DNA from: Malania oleifera
Lineage: Eukaryota; Streptophyta; Magnoliopsida; Santalales; Ximeniaceae
DNA: 64,000 nucleotides
Assembly (NCBI RefSeq): GCF_029873635.1
Contig: NC_080427.1
Span: forward strand, 74,121,348-74,185,347
Direction of reading: 5' to 3'
Each line of letters opens with the position of its first letter. Positions within the stretch are counted from its first letter, which is position 1. The position numbers were made by a program, and so were the translations under genes. A model generated the notes under the pieces. The model was given only the letters and a program-made list of their open reading frames with translations. It was not told the origin of the DNA and did not search any database. Of the stretch, positions 46,101 to 57,923 are shown piece after piece.

Positions 46101-47470
46101 CAACCTAGTTGTCAGGTGATTTTATTTACCCTTGGGTGTACTTGATGGAAAGAAATAATGTGGCAGCTTTGTGAATTCTCTCTAGTAAATTTGATTATGA
46201 AGTGAAAAAATAAGGAATCATCTGTAGTTTATATCTTGAAATTATTTATGCATTTAAAAAAATTTACAGAAATTGAAATTTAAGTCTTGAAATTCATGTT
46301 TCCACCAAAACCGTGCAAAGCGTTGGATCATTTGCCTCAAGTCCACAGTTGGGCTTGGGTGTCAATAGTTTTGCCCCATTGCCCATCATTTGTCAATAGT
46401 TTTGTCCCTGCTTCGGCACTTTAGACTTCCTAATCAAATCAGGACACTCATTTTCTATTTCCTTTTGAAATTCTTTTTGGGGTTACCTATTGACTGCTAC
46501 TATTTAATATAATTTATGTATGTTTAAAAAAGTTTTGGTTAAACTCATTTTACCTGCCATTATTGGTTACCCTTTATATTAATCTATGAATTATTTTATT
46601 GTGTGATAATTTGTTTATTTGTTTTTAATTATTTTGATGCTTCAAGAGAGTGCGTTCTCTTCTTTAAATATCTCTGTTTGAATGATTCCTTGCATAGTTG
46701 CATTCTCATGTATTGCACTACACAAGGAACTATGCTTCATGGTAGGAAATTGAATCTATTTTATTGCTATTAATTCCAATTTGGTTAACGTGTCCTTATT
46801 TTTGTAAAATAATTTGTAAAATCCATATTCATTAAGTTAAATGCTTTGTTGTTATTGGTGTAGTTAAAATTTCTTAGCTACCTAAATTGGGAAAAAAAAT
46901 AAGATTCTTTCATTTTTATCTCCCACTTTTGTGATTTTTTTTTTCTCCTTTTTTAATTCTTACCAAACACCCATTTATGAAATTATTTACAATTGTCACT
47001 CACACAATCAATTAATTTTTTTTTTTAACAGCAACTTTATTTAGTTGCTTCTAGCTTATAAATTTGATGCAAGTTGTTTCTTCAATTTTTTTGCTCAGTC
47101 AATTTTCAATATAAAAATTGTGGTCATTTGACTCATTTCATTATGTTCAATGCTTACAGTTGTACTTATATGAACCAGGAGTTGTTAATTAGTATAAATG
47201 ATTGAATGATTGATATAATTACTAGAAAAGTTAATACACAAACTAATTGCAAGTTGTCGTATACAACTTAAATTATTATGACACAAAATAAATTATAAAT
47301 AAAATTATACATGAGAATGACGGATTATCTGCCCATCCCCTATGAATAATCCGACGTGAAACCGCCTAATTCGCCATTTAAACGAGTCGAATATGGATTA
47401 TGATTTTTTCACCCAATAATCCACCTTATCCGCCATGGATTATTCGACCCGATCTGCTTTGCTAGGTCTA
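43174..47470. mobile_element. Non-autonomous hAT transposon
   Basis: Terminal inverted repeat TAGACCTAGCAAAG at the left (43174) and its exact complement CTTTGCTAGGTCTA at the right (ending 47470). A perfect 8-bp TSD CTCCACAC (43166-43173, 47471-47478) lies inside the chromovirus protease. TIR form and 8-bp TSD are diagnostic of hAT. Subterminal ACCCG/GGCGGATT-type motifs (43321, 47400) are also hAT-like. No transposase ORF is present; without the internal solo LTR the element is about 2445 bp. It also contains degenerate TTCGAACCAG..GAGTTCGTC repeats (43618-43750, 45606-45690). Confidence 0.95.
43755..45601 (-). mobile_element. Solo LTR of the gag-only Athila-like family
   Basis: Starts TGACTCACTCG and ends GCGCGTAATCA like the LTRs at 32916 and 38141. 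A perfect TSD GAGCT (43750-43754, 45602-45606) lies within the hAT element. At 1847 bp it is clearly diverged from the other two in the centre (44090-45240), so it is an older subfamily member. The Ser/Leu/Gln-rich ORFs inside (for example 45258-44551) are low-complexity and not genes. Its terminal 300 bases (45280-45600) remain well conserved. Confidence 0.93.
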
Positions 47471-47478
47471 CTCCACAC

Positions 47479-47600
47479 CGTTTAATAAAACTCATAGACA
47501 CAAAAGAATGGGTCGCACCCGAATCAAACAAAATAGAAGCTTTACTTGAAAGCAATAATAAGGTACATGTCACTACGTTCCCTGTATGTTCAACATCCAC
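47479..47600 (-). pseudogene. Chromovirus protease, active-site part
   Basis: Reads TCTLLLLSSKASILFDSGAT then HSFVSMSFIKRCGV, the DSGATHSF active-site box of gypsy retropepsins. The frame runs directly into the hAT element; the partner half is at 43165-42871. Confidence 0.9.
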
Positions 47601-47639
47601 TAGAGTAAGAGAGTATACTCTGGCCGGAGCTATATTTGC

Positions 47640-48639
47640 CTAAATGTTCCCCGAGGTATTTGATTGCTCCCCCAGTTCACACTGGATGCAGGCATGTCTC
47701 GCTTCAGTGCACGACAATCGAAAAACATATAACCTAATTGGCCACAGTTGTAGCAGTTACCCCCAAATGACCGCCACTCACCCTCGTGCCATCTGTGGCG
47801 TCTGGTACAACAACCACTTGTTTGGCTCCCCTGAGAACCCTGGCGCTCGGTATTCTGATGGTAACCCGAGCCCTTGCTCTTCTTCTTCCATTATCCCTGA
47901 CGAGATCCAGACTGAGAACTAGAAGGTGCTGACCTCTTCTTCGGCTCCTGATCCACCTCGTCCTCTTGAATACCAGTTTCAATCATAGTGGTTTTATCCA
48001 CCAAAACCAAGAATTCATGGATCTGAAGCATACCTACCAATCTGCGAATGTCCTTCCTCAGGCCCTTCTCAAATCTCCGATTCTTCTCATACTCGCTTGA
48101 GATCAAACACGACGCGAACCGGGATAACTCTATATACCGAGCCGTATACCCCTGTACCGTCATACTCCCTTAAGTCAGAGCAGAAAACTCATCCACCTTC
48201 ACATCACGTACAGAAGCTGGGAAGTATCTATCAAAGAACACCTCCTTGAAATGGCTCCACGTCATCTCCACCGGACCACCCCTCTGCTTCTCCAGTAGAT
48301 TCACTGTAGTCCACCATCGACCCACCTCCCCAAATAGCTGGAAGGTAGCATAGAGGACTCGCTGCCTATCTGTGCAATGCAGGACCTCCAAGATCCTCTC
48401 AGTATTCTCCACCCAGTCCTCTGCTATCGTTGGGTCATATCCCCAGAGAACGTCAGAGGATGCATGCGTGTGAACCTCTCAATGGTGCACCCCACATCAA
48501 TAGGAGAGCGTTCACGTCTCCTCACACTTCACCCGATCTCCCGCAAAACCTGCCTTGTCAATCCTCGAGGCATACTAGGAGACTCATCACTTGCAATCTC
48601 CTCAGAGCCACTTCCCAGATTGTTATCCTTGGGCTCCAT
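47640..48639 (-). pseudogene. Chromovirus gag with altered zinc knuckle
   Basis: ATG at 48639 (MEPKDNNLGSGSEE). Gag core: EVLHCTDRQRVLYATFQLFG, WWTTVNLLEKQRGGPVEMTW, SHFKEVFFDRYFPASVRDVK (48412-48170), then YTARYIELSRFASCL and KNRRFEKGLRKDIRRLVGML. The zinc knuckle near 47750-47710 is CYNCGQLGYMFFDC: the expected CCHC His is Tyr. Stops near 48530, 48435 and 48168 break the frame. Gag would package element RNA. Confidence 0.9.
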
Positions 48640-48950
48640 TCTAAAAACATAGTAGAGTTCTATCAATACTCCTATAGGACATACAGTTAACACAATTATC
48701 TACTACCAATCATGTTAACTATTCCCTGCCAGGTCTAGGTCTGTCCTATCACACCGACACAAAAGTCATCAATGGTCTGCCTGCTCTTACTGAAATTGTC
48801 ATTCTAGGAAAAACACGGAATACCACCGACAAGTCCCAGTCTAGCAATGGAACAACCCTCAACCAACTCTACCCACATCCAACATCCTATACTTTGGTAT
48901 GTACACACAGCTATGCCTAACCAAGTCTACAAGACCTAACAACTTGGTTA

Positions 48951-48962
48951 GCTCTGATACCA
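48951..48962 (-). other. Primer binding site of the chromovirus
   Basis: The minus strand reads TGGTATCAGAGC three nt from the 5' LTR end, complementary to initiator tRNA-Met. Confidence 0.92.
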
Positions 48963-48965
48963 AGT

Positions 48966-50786
48966 TGTCACGCCCCGACCCCGAAAATGGGACCTAGGGG
49001 TGAAAATGTAATCTTACCTATCCCTATATCATACAATCATCCAAGATATAGTACAATGTATGAGGGTCCGACCCCATGGGGTTATCAGGCACCCTATACA
49101 CATCCAAAGATACGGAGCGGAAATAAGGTCTTTCTACACAAGCATGGTACCATAGCAGAGTCTATAAAAAAGCAAAAACAAGGCTCTATGATACAACGTA
49201 CAATTGGGTGCCCAACATATCTCAAAACGGCAACCCAAAAAACACAAGTCCTAGCACTTACCCAAGTGCTACCTGCAGTACATCGGCCACTACGCTCCTA
49301 ACACAAGGACGCTAGTTCTAGTTACTCCAAGGACCTGAAAAATATGTACGTACAGCAGGGGTGAGACATCTCTCAGTAAGGAAGAATGCAGGTTATATCA
49401 GTGTGTGGCATTTGAGTGTTATCATGACGCAACACATATACAATTAAATGCAGTTCCAGTACTAATTTCACAACAGTGCATACACGTACACACACATGAT
49501 CAAGCAATCTCGGTGTTGCCACACCTTTCGGCCCAAAACCAGCCCGCAATAATCCGGCCTCGGCTTGTAGCCAGCCCGCGAAACACGGCACCATCGGCAC
49601 ATGACTAGTCCTAGTCTCCCATGGCATCGTACTGGCGCTAAACCGGTGGATCCACACCCTTCGGTGATCAGCCAGTAAGGCTCACGCCCTCAGATATAGA
49701 GCAGGACACTCTTGCCAAACATGGCCAGCGATTTCATATGCCCTCGGATATAGAGCCGGACACTCTCAGTACTTGGAACAAATTCAGAACCTCGTTCCCA
49801 CTCGCATTTCAACCAAACACAAAATAAACATGCATGATCATATAATCAAACAAACCACACCCATTTGATAATCTAAAATCATGGTTTCCCAAACACATAC
49901 AGTTTAAACAAGTCAAGGCATGACTATCCCTATAACCTAGTATAAATCAGCATATACATTTGGTTTTCAACAAAACCAAGGATGCAGCCCGTCGCCCCCT
50001 TTTTCCCAAAACTGTAATCATGAAAAACCCATAGTTTTCCCTCATTAGATCCCCCCAAATGAGTAGCCAAAAGACACACAATACCATGAACCATAGTTCT
50101 ACCGAGTCCAATTTTGAAAATAACCGACATAAACAGATTCCTCTTACCTTTCCCCCAAATGGTAAATCCCAAACTCTAAGGCCCCTAAATAGCGAACCGA
50201 GTTCCAAAACCTACAACCAACAGTATAAAATATACTCACGACTCCGTTCTCTACAAAACTACTAGATTAGAATTGAAAATCAAGCCTTACCTCGATTTTA
50301 CGCCAAAACCCAAAAATGGCCGAATCGAAAATCTGATCTGTAGAACTTGTAGAGAATCCTTCCACGATCCTCGTGGTAACCTCAGATCTTCGAATCAGAC
50401 GATGAGAGGAAATCTTGAGAGAGAGAGTGTATGGTGAGTTTCTAGAGAGATAGAGAGAGGATATTTAGATTTCTTAACTGAGAAGTAATGGAAATTCCTT
50501 TTTATAGCCCTTGACCCTACCGCCTTCGTCAACAAAATAGCGTCCTCATCGACGAGGTCATATAGGCAAATCGTCAACGAGATAGTGACCTCGTCGACGA
50601 GCCTGAGATTCTCGGTTTCTCGAAATCTCTCGGCTTCTCCTCGTCGACGAGCCTCTGAACTTCGTCGACGAGAAGAACAAAGCCTTCGTTGACGAAATCT
50701 AGCTTTGTCAACGAAGCCTACTCAAATTCCAATTTTACCCTTTTCTTTATTATTTAAACCCTTATATCATGGTTCGGGTTCTTACA
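48966..50786 (-). repeat. 5' LTR of the chromovirus
   Basis: 1821 bp. On the element strand it starts TGTAAGAACCCGAACC and ends GGTCGGGGCGTGACA. It aligns with 30999-32781 with many substitutions (several per 100 bases), so the element is markedly older than the gag-only element nested in it. Confidence 0.94.
50519..50722 (-). repeat. TCGTCGACGA palindrome array in the chromovirus 5' LTR U3
   Basis: About nine copies in 200 bases: TTCGTCAACAAAA, CTCATCGACGAGG, ATCGTCAACGAGA, CTCGTCGACGAGCC (repeated), TTCGTCGACGAGAA, TTCGTTGACGAAA, TTTGTCAACGAAG. Each is a perfect or near-perfect palindrome. They lie 65-270 nt inside the LTR start, within U3, where enhancer elements would be. Confidence 0.85.
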
Positions 50787-51056
50787 ATGCAGGGGACTTG
50801 AATAATATAAGGTCTACGAGAAGGTACGTATTAACCCTTATGGGAGGGCCTATTTGTTGGAAATCCATGGTGCAGTCATTGGTTGCTTTATCTACTATGG
50901 AATTGGAGTACATGACATTGGCTGAGGCTATAAAGGAAGCGTTGTGGCTTACCTGGGAATTCAGCAAGGTGGAGTTCAACTGCATTATGATAGTCAAAGC
51001 GTCATCTATTTGGCAAAGAACTAGGTGTATCATGTGAGGACCAACCATATAGATGT
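50787..51056 (+). pseudogene. Copia-B pol, segment 3 (RNase H)
   Basis: Continues exactly where 30998 stopped: GDLNNIRSTRRYVLTLMGGP, ICWKSMVQSLVALSTMELEY, MTLAEAIKEALWLTWEF, then a decayed stretch equivalent to SAIHLAKN..HARTNHIDV. At 51056 it is cut by the CACTA terminus. The remainder of this copia element should lie beyond the CACTA right end, outside the window. Confidence 0.92.
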
Positions 51057-51640
51057 CACTACAAAAAATCAGGGTATTAGTGACGGATAAAATCCATCAC
51101 TAATAGTCATAAATTCGTCACTAATAGTATTAGTGACGAATTTATAAGTAGTAGTGACGATTTTCAAATAGTTGCTATATGTGTCATTACTACTAACTTT
51201 TCGTGATGAATATAATTTTCGTCACTAATAATGGAGTATTAGTGATGGATTTAATCCGTCACTATAACCCTAACACTGTCACTATATAGTATATAACAGT
51301 TCAACTCAAATTCGTCACTAATAGTAGGGGTATTAGTGACGAACTATGAATTCGTCACTACTAGTAGGTGTATTAGTGACGAATTTATTATTCGTCACTA
51401 CTAGTAGGGTATTAGTGACGACTTAGATATTCGTCACTACTTGGTTTTATTGACGAATTAGAAATTCGTGACTACTAGTACGGTATTAGTGATGAATTAG
51501 AAATTCATGACTACTAGTACGGTATTAGTGACGAATTAGAAATTCGTCACTACTAGTGTGGTATTATTGGCGAATCAGAAATTCGTCACTAATAGGAGCA
51601 ATATTAGTGACGAATTTGAATCCTTCGCTAATAATTAGAA
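51057..51640. repeat. CACTA terminal inverted repeat and subterminal repeats
   Basis: After CACTACAAAAAATC there are more than twenty copies of AGTGACGAATT or its complement AATTCGTCACT. Many are arranged as back-to-back pairs (AGTGACGAATTAGAAATTCG, then TCACT) with a period near 45 bases. Such arrays are the transposase-binding region of CACTA elements, and the inverted pairs could form hairpins. Confidence 0.93.
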
Positions 51641-54250
51641 AAATTACTTTTATACTAATTTTATTTAATCATGAATTCTTATATAAAAATCTATAATTAC
51701 ATTTTCGAATATATAAACTGAAACCATAATCACTTCAAAATTCCTAAATCATTCAAAATTTTGAATTTAAATACAAATTCAATTAAAATGAAGAAATAAC
51801 ATATGTTCAGATAACAAAAATTATTTAAAAATATTCAACATTCAAATACAAATACTAATAAAAATTAAAATTAAAATACAAAAACTCCATTTGTTCAAAT
51901 AACAATAAAAGTTATTAAGAAATAGTCAAAAGTTGCATCTGACGACTATAGTGCATGCATGCATGACATCATGTTGATGTTATGATAGCCGCGAATCCTA
52001 CAAATTGAGGAGAGCTGATGCTAAGTATAATCAAGAAAAATAAGTATATGATATAACAAATTGGCAAAATTTTTATAATTATGCATATTACATAATTTGT
52101 ACGGTAGTAATATCAATAATGAAGAATATAACGTTACGTTCGAGAGCATAGATTTCAAACATTTGAATGGATTTGGACAAATTTTAATACAATTTAATAT
52201 TACATTTCATTTAAATTCAATGTAAATTTAAGTCCAAAGTGTCCCGAAACACTAGGAGCATAAAATTATATTGAAATTTAATAAAGTCTATTTAAATCTA
52301 AACTTAATATGTAAAATGCATACTCTAGAATGTAGCATGAGATTGGTTTATGGGGGATTTGCACAATGACTCAATGAGGTATTAGCATTGCCTGGGGAAG
52401 GGGATGCAGCGAATAAATCTAGCCAGGGACACGTGTCCAATTAGCATGCTTTACTGTTTCGTAGACAAGCATTATTGCTCTACTTGAAATAAAAGTCTAA
52501 ACAGTGATTGTGGGGTTTGCAGAGGAGGTAAATGGGAAGATTCATAGAGAAAAAGGTCATGAACTGGCATGAGCAAGTGTATATCTTTTCAACCCTTAAT
52601 GAGAAAATATAAGAACTAAGTAAAATTTGTCAGTCAAATGGATATGAAATTGGTCATTTTTTTGGTAGCTGAGAAAATTATGGAAAATAAAATATGCCCT
52701 AGACGCTTGCATTGGTGATCTCGTGCATGGATCATTTTTTTCCTTTTTTTTTTTGTTCTTTTCTATAGTGACATTGCAACCCATATGTCCAGATGAATCC
52801 CTAATTATGTCTAATTTAAATAATTATGAAAGTGATGCTCCATGTGAGTTATGTATATATTCAACTTATGTGTTTTTTAAATTTTCAAATCGGCAGCCAA
52901 GTGTATATAATATTTTCAATGATTTCGGCACGACGATGAATGCTTTAAGCTTACTGGACCAAAAATATATAAATGAATGTCCGTTCTAAATGAACTAAGT
53001 CTACATTGCCTCATTTATTATGATTCCTAAGTTTCACTTATCATTTCAAAAATAGTTTAACATTAAACTAAGCTTATCTTTTGTTTAGGACTTTGCAAAA
53101 TTTTAACGCAATTTTGGTAGCATGCTGTCTGTAAATTGGACGTTTTCCAATAAAACCTACATCTAATAGGATCAAATAGATCATTTATAAGAAGTTGAAG
53201 GCACACGAGAACATATATCCACTACCAGCATGCAATACACATCAATTGCATCCGCCATGTAGGAGGCATTCTAGACTAGCATGAAATCATGTAGCATATT
53301 CATGACAGTAATCCATGTGACCATATATTAAATTCAGAATATGAACAACAGAGAATAGTGGATAGTATTGAGTTCAGTGTTGTATTGTTATTTATCCAGG
53401 CATTTGGACATGAACGTTATGAGATGATGGGAGCATTTAATTTAAATAATTATGAAAGTGATGCTCCCTGTGAGTTATGTATATATTCAACTTATGCGTT
53501 TTTTCAATTTTTAAATCCTCAGCCAAGTGTATATAATATTTTCAATGTTTTTGGCACGGTAATGAATGCTTTAAGCTTACCGGACCAAAAACATATAAAT
53601 GAATGTCCGTTCTAAATGAACTTAGTCAACATTGCCTCATTTATTATGATTCCTAAGTTTGACTCATCCTTTCAAAAATAGTTTAACATTAAACTAAGCC
53701 TATATTTTATTTAGGACTTCGGAAAATTTTAACGCAATTTCGGCAGCATGTCATCTGTAAATTGGACGTTTTCCCATAAAACCTGCATCTGATAGGTTCA
53801 AATAGATCATTTATAAGAAATTGAAGGCACACGAGAACCTATATCCACAACCAGCATGCAATACACACTAACTGCATCCGCCATGCAGGAGGCATTCTAG
53901 ACTAGCATGAAATCATGTAGCATATTCACGACAGTAATCCATGTAACCATATCTTAATTTTAGAATTTAAATAGAAATTGTTATTTCGAGTCATCCAATA
54001 ATATGCTCGCTGAAAAGCTTTTAAATGAGTTAAACATATCCTGAAAAATCGATGTGAGACCCAAATAGACTCATGTCAATCTCACCTACATAAGACATGA
54101 ATCTGCTTTGCCATTATCATACTATATACGAAATAACTTGCATCCAAATCATCTAATTCACTTCTTTCATATCATGTAAGATCTATACCCATATAAGTAT
54201 AAAAACATAATTTAACATAAAACTCAATTTGTGATCATAATACCTTATAA
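51641..54250. other. Non-coding 3' part of the CACTA element
   Basis: AT-rich DNA between the subterminal repeats and the last exon of the PF03004-type gene. Its main structure is a 526-bp direct duplication (listed separately). No other coding family is recognised. Confidence 0.6.
52815..53966. repeat. 526-bp direct duplication, offset 626 bp
   Basis: 52815-53340 and 53441-53966 share TTTAAATAATTATGAAAGTG, ACGTTTTCC.ATAAAACCT and TCATGTAGCATATTCA.GACA throughout, with some 5-7% differences by eye. A 57-58 codon open frame (NLNNYESDAPCELCIYSTY at its start) survives in both copies. The differences in it are mostly amino-acid-changing, so I see no sign of selection. Confidence 0.88.
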
Positions 54251-55935
54251 TTAATCAAAGTAGCCACCTGCATCATCTGGTCCAGATTGGAGCATCCTTT
54301 CCTCTAACCATGTTAGCCTATCCATCATGACTTGCATCTGGGCTCGAAAGCTGGAGACCTTTGATCTCAATTCCGCGTTTTCCGTTTCCATCATTTGCAT
54401 CCATCGAGCCATCTCCTGCTTATCATACTCGGCCTCTCGACGCTGTCGTTCCATCTCTGCACGAGCCGCAACACCCATGGATGATGATGCTGTTGGGGCG
54501 ATGTAACCACTTCCAAGACCTTTCACCCAACCCCCCACTAGTTGCCTAAGCACCTGGGAAGTGATCTCGAAATCTGTTATATGCTGACTCTCCTCTGAAA
54601 TAGGTGCATCCCTCAGCTCAACCATCCGTGCCTAATTTCAATCATGAAAATGATAAAACGGAATAATTAAGACTACAACTTTGATGTTTTGAATAAAGTA
54701 ATAAACTAAATATTTTGCTTCACTTACATGTCTGTCCTGCGCACCCTCGCACCATTCCCCTTATCACCGTTGGTGTGTTCTCTAATACAGATCCGACAGC
54801 GATTCCTCTGTGCCAGTCTCGGGATCATGCTACATTATCATATAAGACATAATTAGTATTATGTCATGTAATGGTCAGATAATTTTATATATTGTAATTA
54901 CCTAGCGATGATTTACGAATAGCCTGGATCCACAGCAATGCATCATAAGGAGTTTGCTGCGGTTCATAGCATTTGTTTCACATATGGCCTACAAGGAAGA
55001 TGTAATGACGACTTATTAGTGACATCATTGTGAAAAATTAGTGATTATAATACAAACACATCAACTGATAGTGCGGGTCACGGAAATGGCGACACATCAC
55101 ATCCCAATCCTCTTGGGATATCTTATCGTATGGCTGCGCTTTTGCTTCATCTCCCATCGCTCGAAAATGAGAGCGCATTCTCGAGCGATAGCTTTTAAAT
55201 TTATTACACAATTGGACGTCGACCGCCCTCCTCACATGGTCATCCTCGAGGATGTCCATGTCAAAGTCCTCCTGCATATATGGGTAATACAATTACAATG
55301 TTAAATAGTTGTTAATTGGCTAGTATATTAAAAGTAAAAAAACATTTAAATTAAAAACAGCTTTATAGAGTTTGGGAACTTACCAAAATGTGCATGCAAA
55401 GAACCATGTACTGCTTTTGTGTCACCTGCGGCCAGCTGAATGCGGTGACTGGAGCATATTGTCGGCGTATAATGCCGAGCTCCCTCCTCCACTCGGTGCA
55501 CCAATCGTTCAGCGGGGCGGTGGTTCCTAGAGGAATGTCAATCCGAATCCATTGTTTAGTCCTATCTAGGTGCTTCTTCAGTGACATGTTCTTCACTGCA
55601 CCACAACGTGACCTGACCGTGGACATAGATGCTGAAAGTAGAGTTAATTTAAGAACAACATTATAATCATACACATGAATAACTATCATCAATAGTTGAC
55701 ATGTAAATAAATTAATCGTATCCATACCAACACTACTCATGAGGGTCGGAAACTCACCCTGCGTGTCAGTCGCATAAGTGGTATCCATGTTTGGCCAAGG
55801 TGCCGATGGCTCAGACAATGGTGCTTTCGCATCAGGACCGATGGGGTCCCCCGGTCTGGAGGATGTCAGATCATCCTCATGCGATGTACTCGTGTTCCTA
55901 AAAGGATTTCTCCAACGTTGGCCTCCTGGTGCCAT
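54251..55935 (-). CDS. CACTA PF03004-type (Transposase_24) protein, spliced
   Basis: Exons inferred from splice signals. E1 55935-55728 (MAPGGQRWRNPF; donor TTG|GTATGG). E2 55631-55384 (TKQWIRIDIPLGTTAPLNDW, RELGIIRRQYAPVTAFSW). E3 55271 to about 55069 (VDVQLCNKFKSYRSRMRSHF, ISQEDWDVMCRHFRDPHYQ). E4 starts 54988 (AICETNAMNRSKLLMMHCCG). One or two short exons follow near 54830-54730 (EHTNGDKGNGARVRR). The last exon, 54631-54251, begins ARMVELRDAPISEESQHITD and has an Ala/Glu/Arg-rich coiled coil (RAEMERQRREAEYDKQEMAR). The WKYRLR..FK / EDW..C..F / N..NR..HTSGS pattern is that of plant CACTA-linked PF03004 proteins, TNP1/TnpA-like terminus binders. E4 may run into a TAG at its 3' edge, so function is uncertain. 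Confidence 0.75.
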
Positions 55936-56154
55936 ATCTGCAAATTAATAGACAAGTAAATATAAGAAGTACAAATATTAGATGGATGCAACATACATAT
56001 ATTTTTAAGTAATTTACACATATCAGATACATAGTGACAAAAATAGACAAGTACATATATGAAGTATGAATATTAGATGGATGCAGCATACATCTATTTA
56101 TAAGTTATTTGCACATGTCAGATACATAGTGACAAAAATAACATGCTTACCCCC

Positions 56155-57923
56155 CTATACGTCCTCAATATCGGTATCATCTTCACTTTCTAAAGTGTTT
56201 TCCTCTTCACTACAGTACTCGACCCCTATTTCATCTTCCCCATCAGTTTCCTCATCATTGATGAAGTGAATGTCTACAGAAGGTTCAATTGTAATGCCAG
56301 CAGTCTCTACGTGTTCTGCATTGGCACCATCTCTATGCAATGGTATAGGATCAGTGCCTTTTTCGACATCATCTGCAGCAGATTGTGCTGCTGCATGGAC
56401 AAATGGCTCATATTCTTGGAATGTCTCACTGGCACTCATTTCACTATCTGCAACTTCTGTAATAGCGTACAAACTTCAGGGAGGAATCTTTTGGGCCATA
56501 TGCCATTCACCCTTCAATTTGGTGTCTTTAAGGTAAAACACTTGTTCTGCCTGCATCGCAAGCACGAAAGGGTCATTTTGATACCAAGTCTTACTAAAAT
56601 TGACACTGGTGAAGTAGGCATCGGTGTTTATCCCAGTCTTTTTATTTCCGGACTTCCCACCAGGTACACTTGAACAAGTGGACGACTCTGTTTGCTTCAT
56701 AGCTAAGCTCTATAATGTCATCCAGCACACCAAAGTAGTCAATTTCTTCATCTCCTTCTGTGCCTAGCACCGTAACCCCATAATTTTGGGTTCTTCTATG
56801 CAGTTCGAGGGACTTTGTATGAAATTGTAACCCGTTAACAATGCAACTGCTGTAGCGGTTAACTCGTTGATCGGGGCCACATGCCAACGCGTACAAATCT
56901 TTACTTGCTGTTGGTTTCTTATTGTAATACATGACTTTCATCTATTAAATAAATAGGAGTTTAGAAGAATAAACCATCAATAGTGAAAACATACAGTGCT
57001 TCTCACTCAAGCAGTTTTTGTTACTCACATGACTCCTTAACTAGCCAAGAGTTCGGCTTTATGTTCGCTATATGCAATAGTAGTACATGTTAATGTCAAG
57101 TAAGTATATAATTATGCATATGTAAATACAATGCAAAGTAAGGAGTTTGGAACCACGTACTCAATATATGGAACAATTTTATCACAATTGTTGAGAACGT
57201 AAAAATGAGCCTTTTCTAGGTCGTCCATATCAATGAAATCGTAAACTTGTGCACCAAGAGGCCGAACATTTTCTCAAAATATAGAGCTCCTGGGTTTTTC
57301 ATCTTCGGCATTAATAGCATGAACGCCTGCATTTTGCTCATCACGAGTGAACATTGTGTCAATATTATGTAGATACATTGAGTAAAATGTAAGACATTCA
57401 CTATCAATGTACGCCTCAATGATTGAACCTTCTGGCTGTGCCTTTTTGCGCACGTACCCCTTCAAAGTGGACAAGAACTTGTGCATTTTACGTAGCATTA
57501 TAGACTTGTAGACATAATAAAGAAAAATAAAATAAAAACAAGAAAATCAAGTGATCATTATACAAGAACTTTATACTTTAACTCTCAATAGGATACATTC
57601 AACGAAATTGAACCGGTCCTCCAATTATGACCTCCCTTGGTAAATGGACAGTTAGGTGGAACATCCCATCGAAGAGTGCAGGCGGAAAAAATTTCTCTAG
57701 CTTGCATAGTATGATAACGATGTCATCCCTTAACCGTTCAAGTACGTTTATGCTCAATTTTTTTGAGCACAACTGCCGAAAAAGAATCCTAACTCAATCA
57801 ACACCGAGTGAATATCTTCAATCAAGTTTCCACGAAGGAAAAAGGGTAGAACCCGTTGTAGAAGGACGTGACAGTCATGACTTTTCATTCCTAGCATCTT
57901 CCCTTCCTTCGTGTTTATGCATC
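56155..57923 (-). pseudogene. CACTA tnp2-type transposase, C-terminal half (DUF4218/DUF4216)
   Basis: The DUF4218 part reads GMKSHDCHVLLQRVLPFFLR and, after a frameshift in a T-run at about 57775, LEKFFPPALFDGMFHLTVHL and EVIIGGPVQFRWMYPIE, then after an intron KFLSTLKGYVRKKAQPEGSI (about 57480). DUF4216 signatures are NRYSSCIVNGLQFHTKSLEL and NYGVTVLGTEGDEEIDYFGV with HLFKCTWWEVRK, and then YQNDPFVLAMQAEQVFYL (about 56590). It ends with an acidic tail (DEEN-rich, 56240-56155). A TGA at 57262-57267 interrupts it. The N-terminal tnp2 catalytic domain lies beyond the copia insertion at 57924. Confidence 0.85.

Larger units (their letters stand above)
30999..50786 (-). mobile_element. Ty3/gypsy chromovirus (Tekay/Del-like), itself invaded
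   Basis: LTRs at 30999-32781 (3') and 48966-50786 (5') are flanked by a perfect TSD ATGCA (30994-30998 and 50787-50791) within copia RNase H. PBS, gag, protease, RT, RNase H, integrase and a chromodomain-like tail follow in order on the minus strand. Of the 19.8 kb, 6.9 kb is a gag-only element (32916-39859) and 4.3 kb a hAT element (43174-47470), leaving about 8.5 kb, a normal chromovirus size. All genes carry stops or frameshifts, and catalytic residues are changed. Confidence 0.95.

Noticed and set aside
56266..56673. Plus-strand 135-codon ORF
   Set aside because: Antisense shadow of the CACTA transposase tail, whose minus-strand reading has family signatures.
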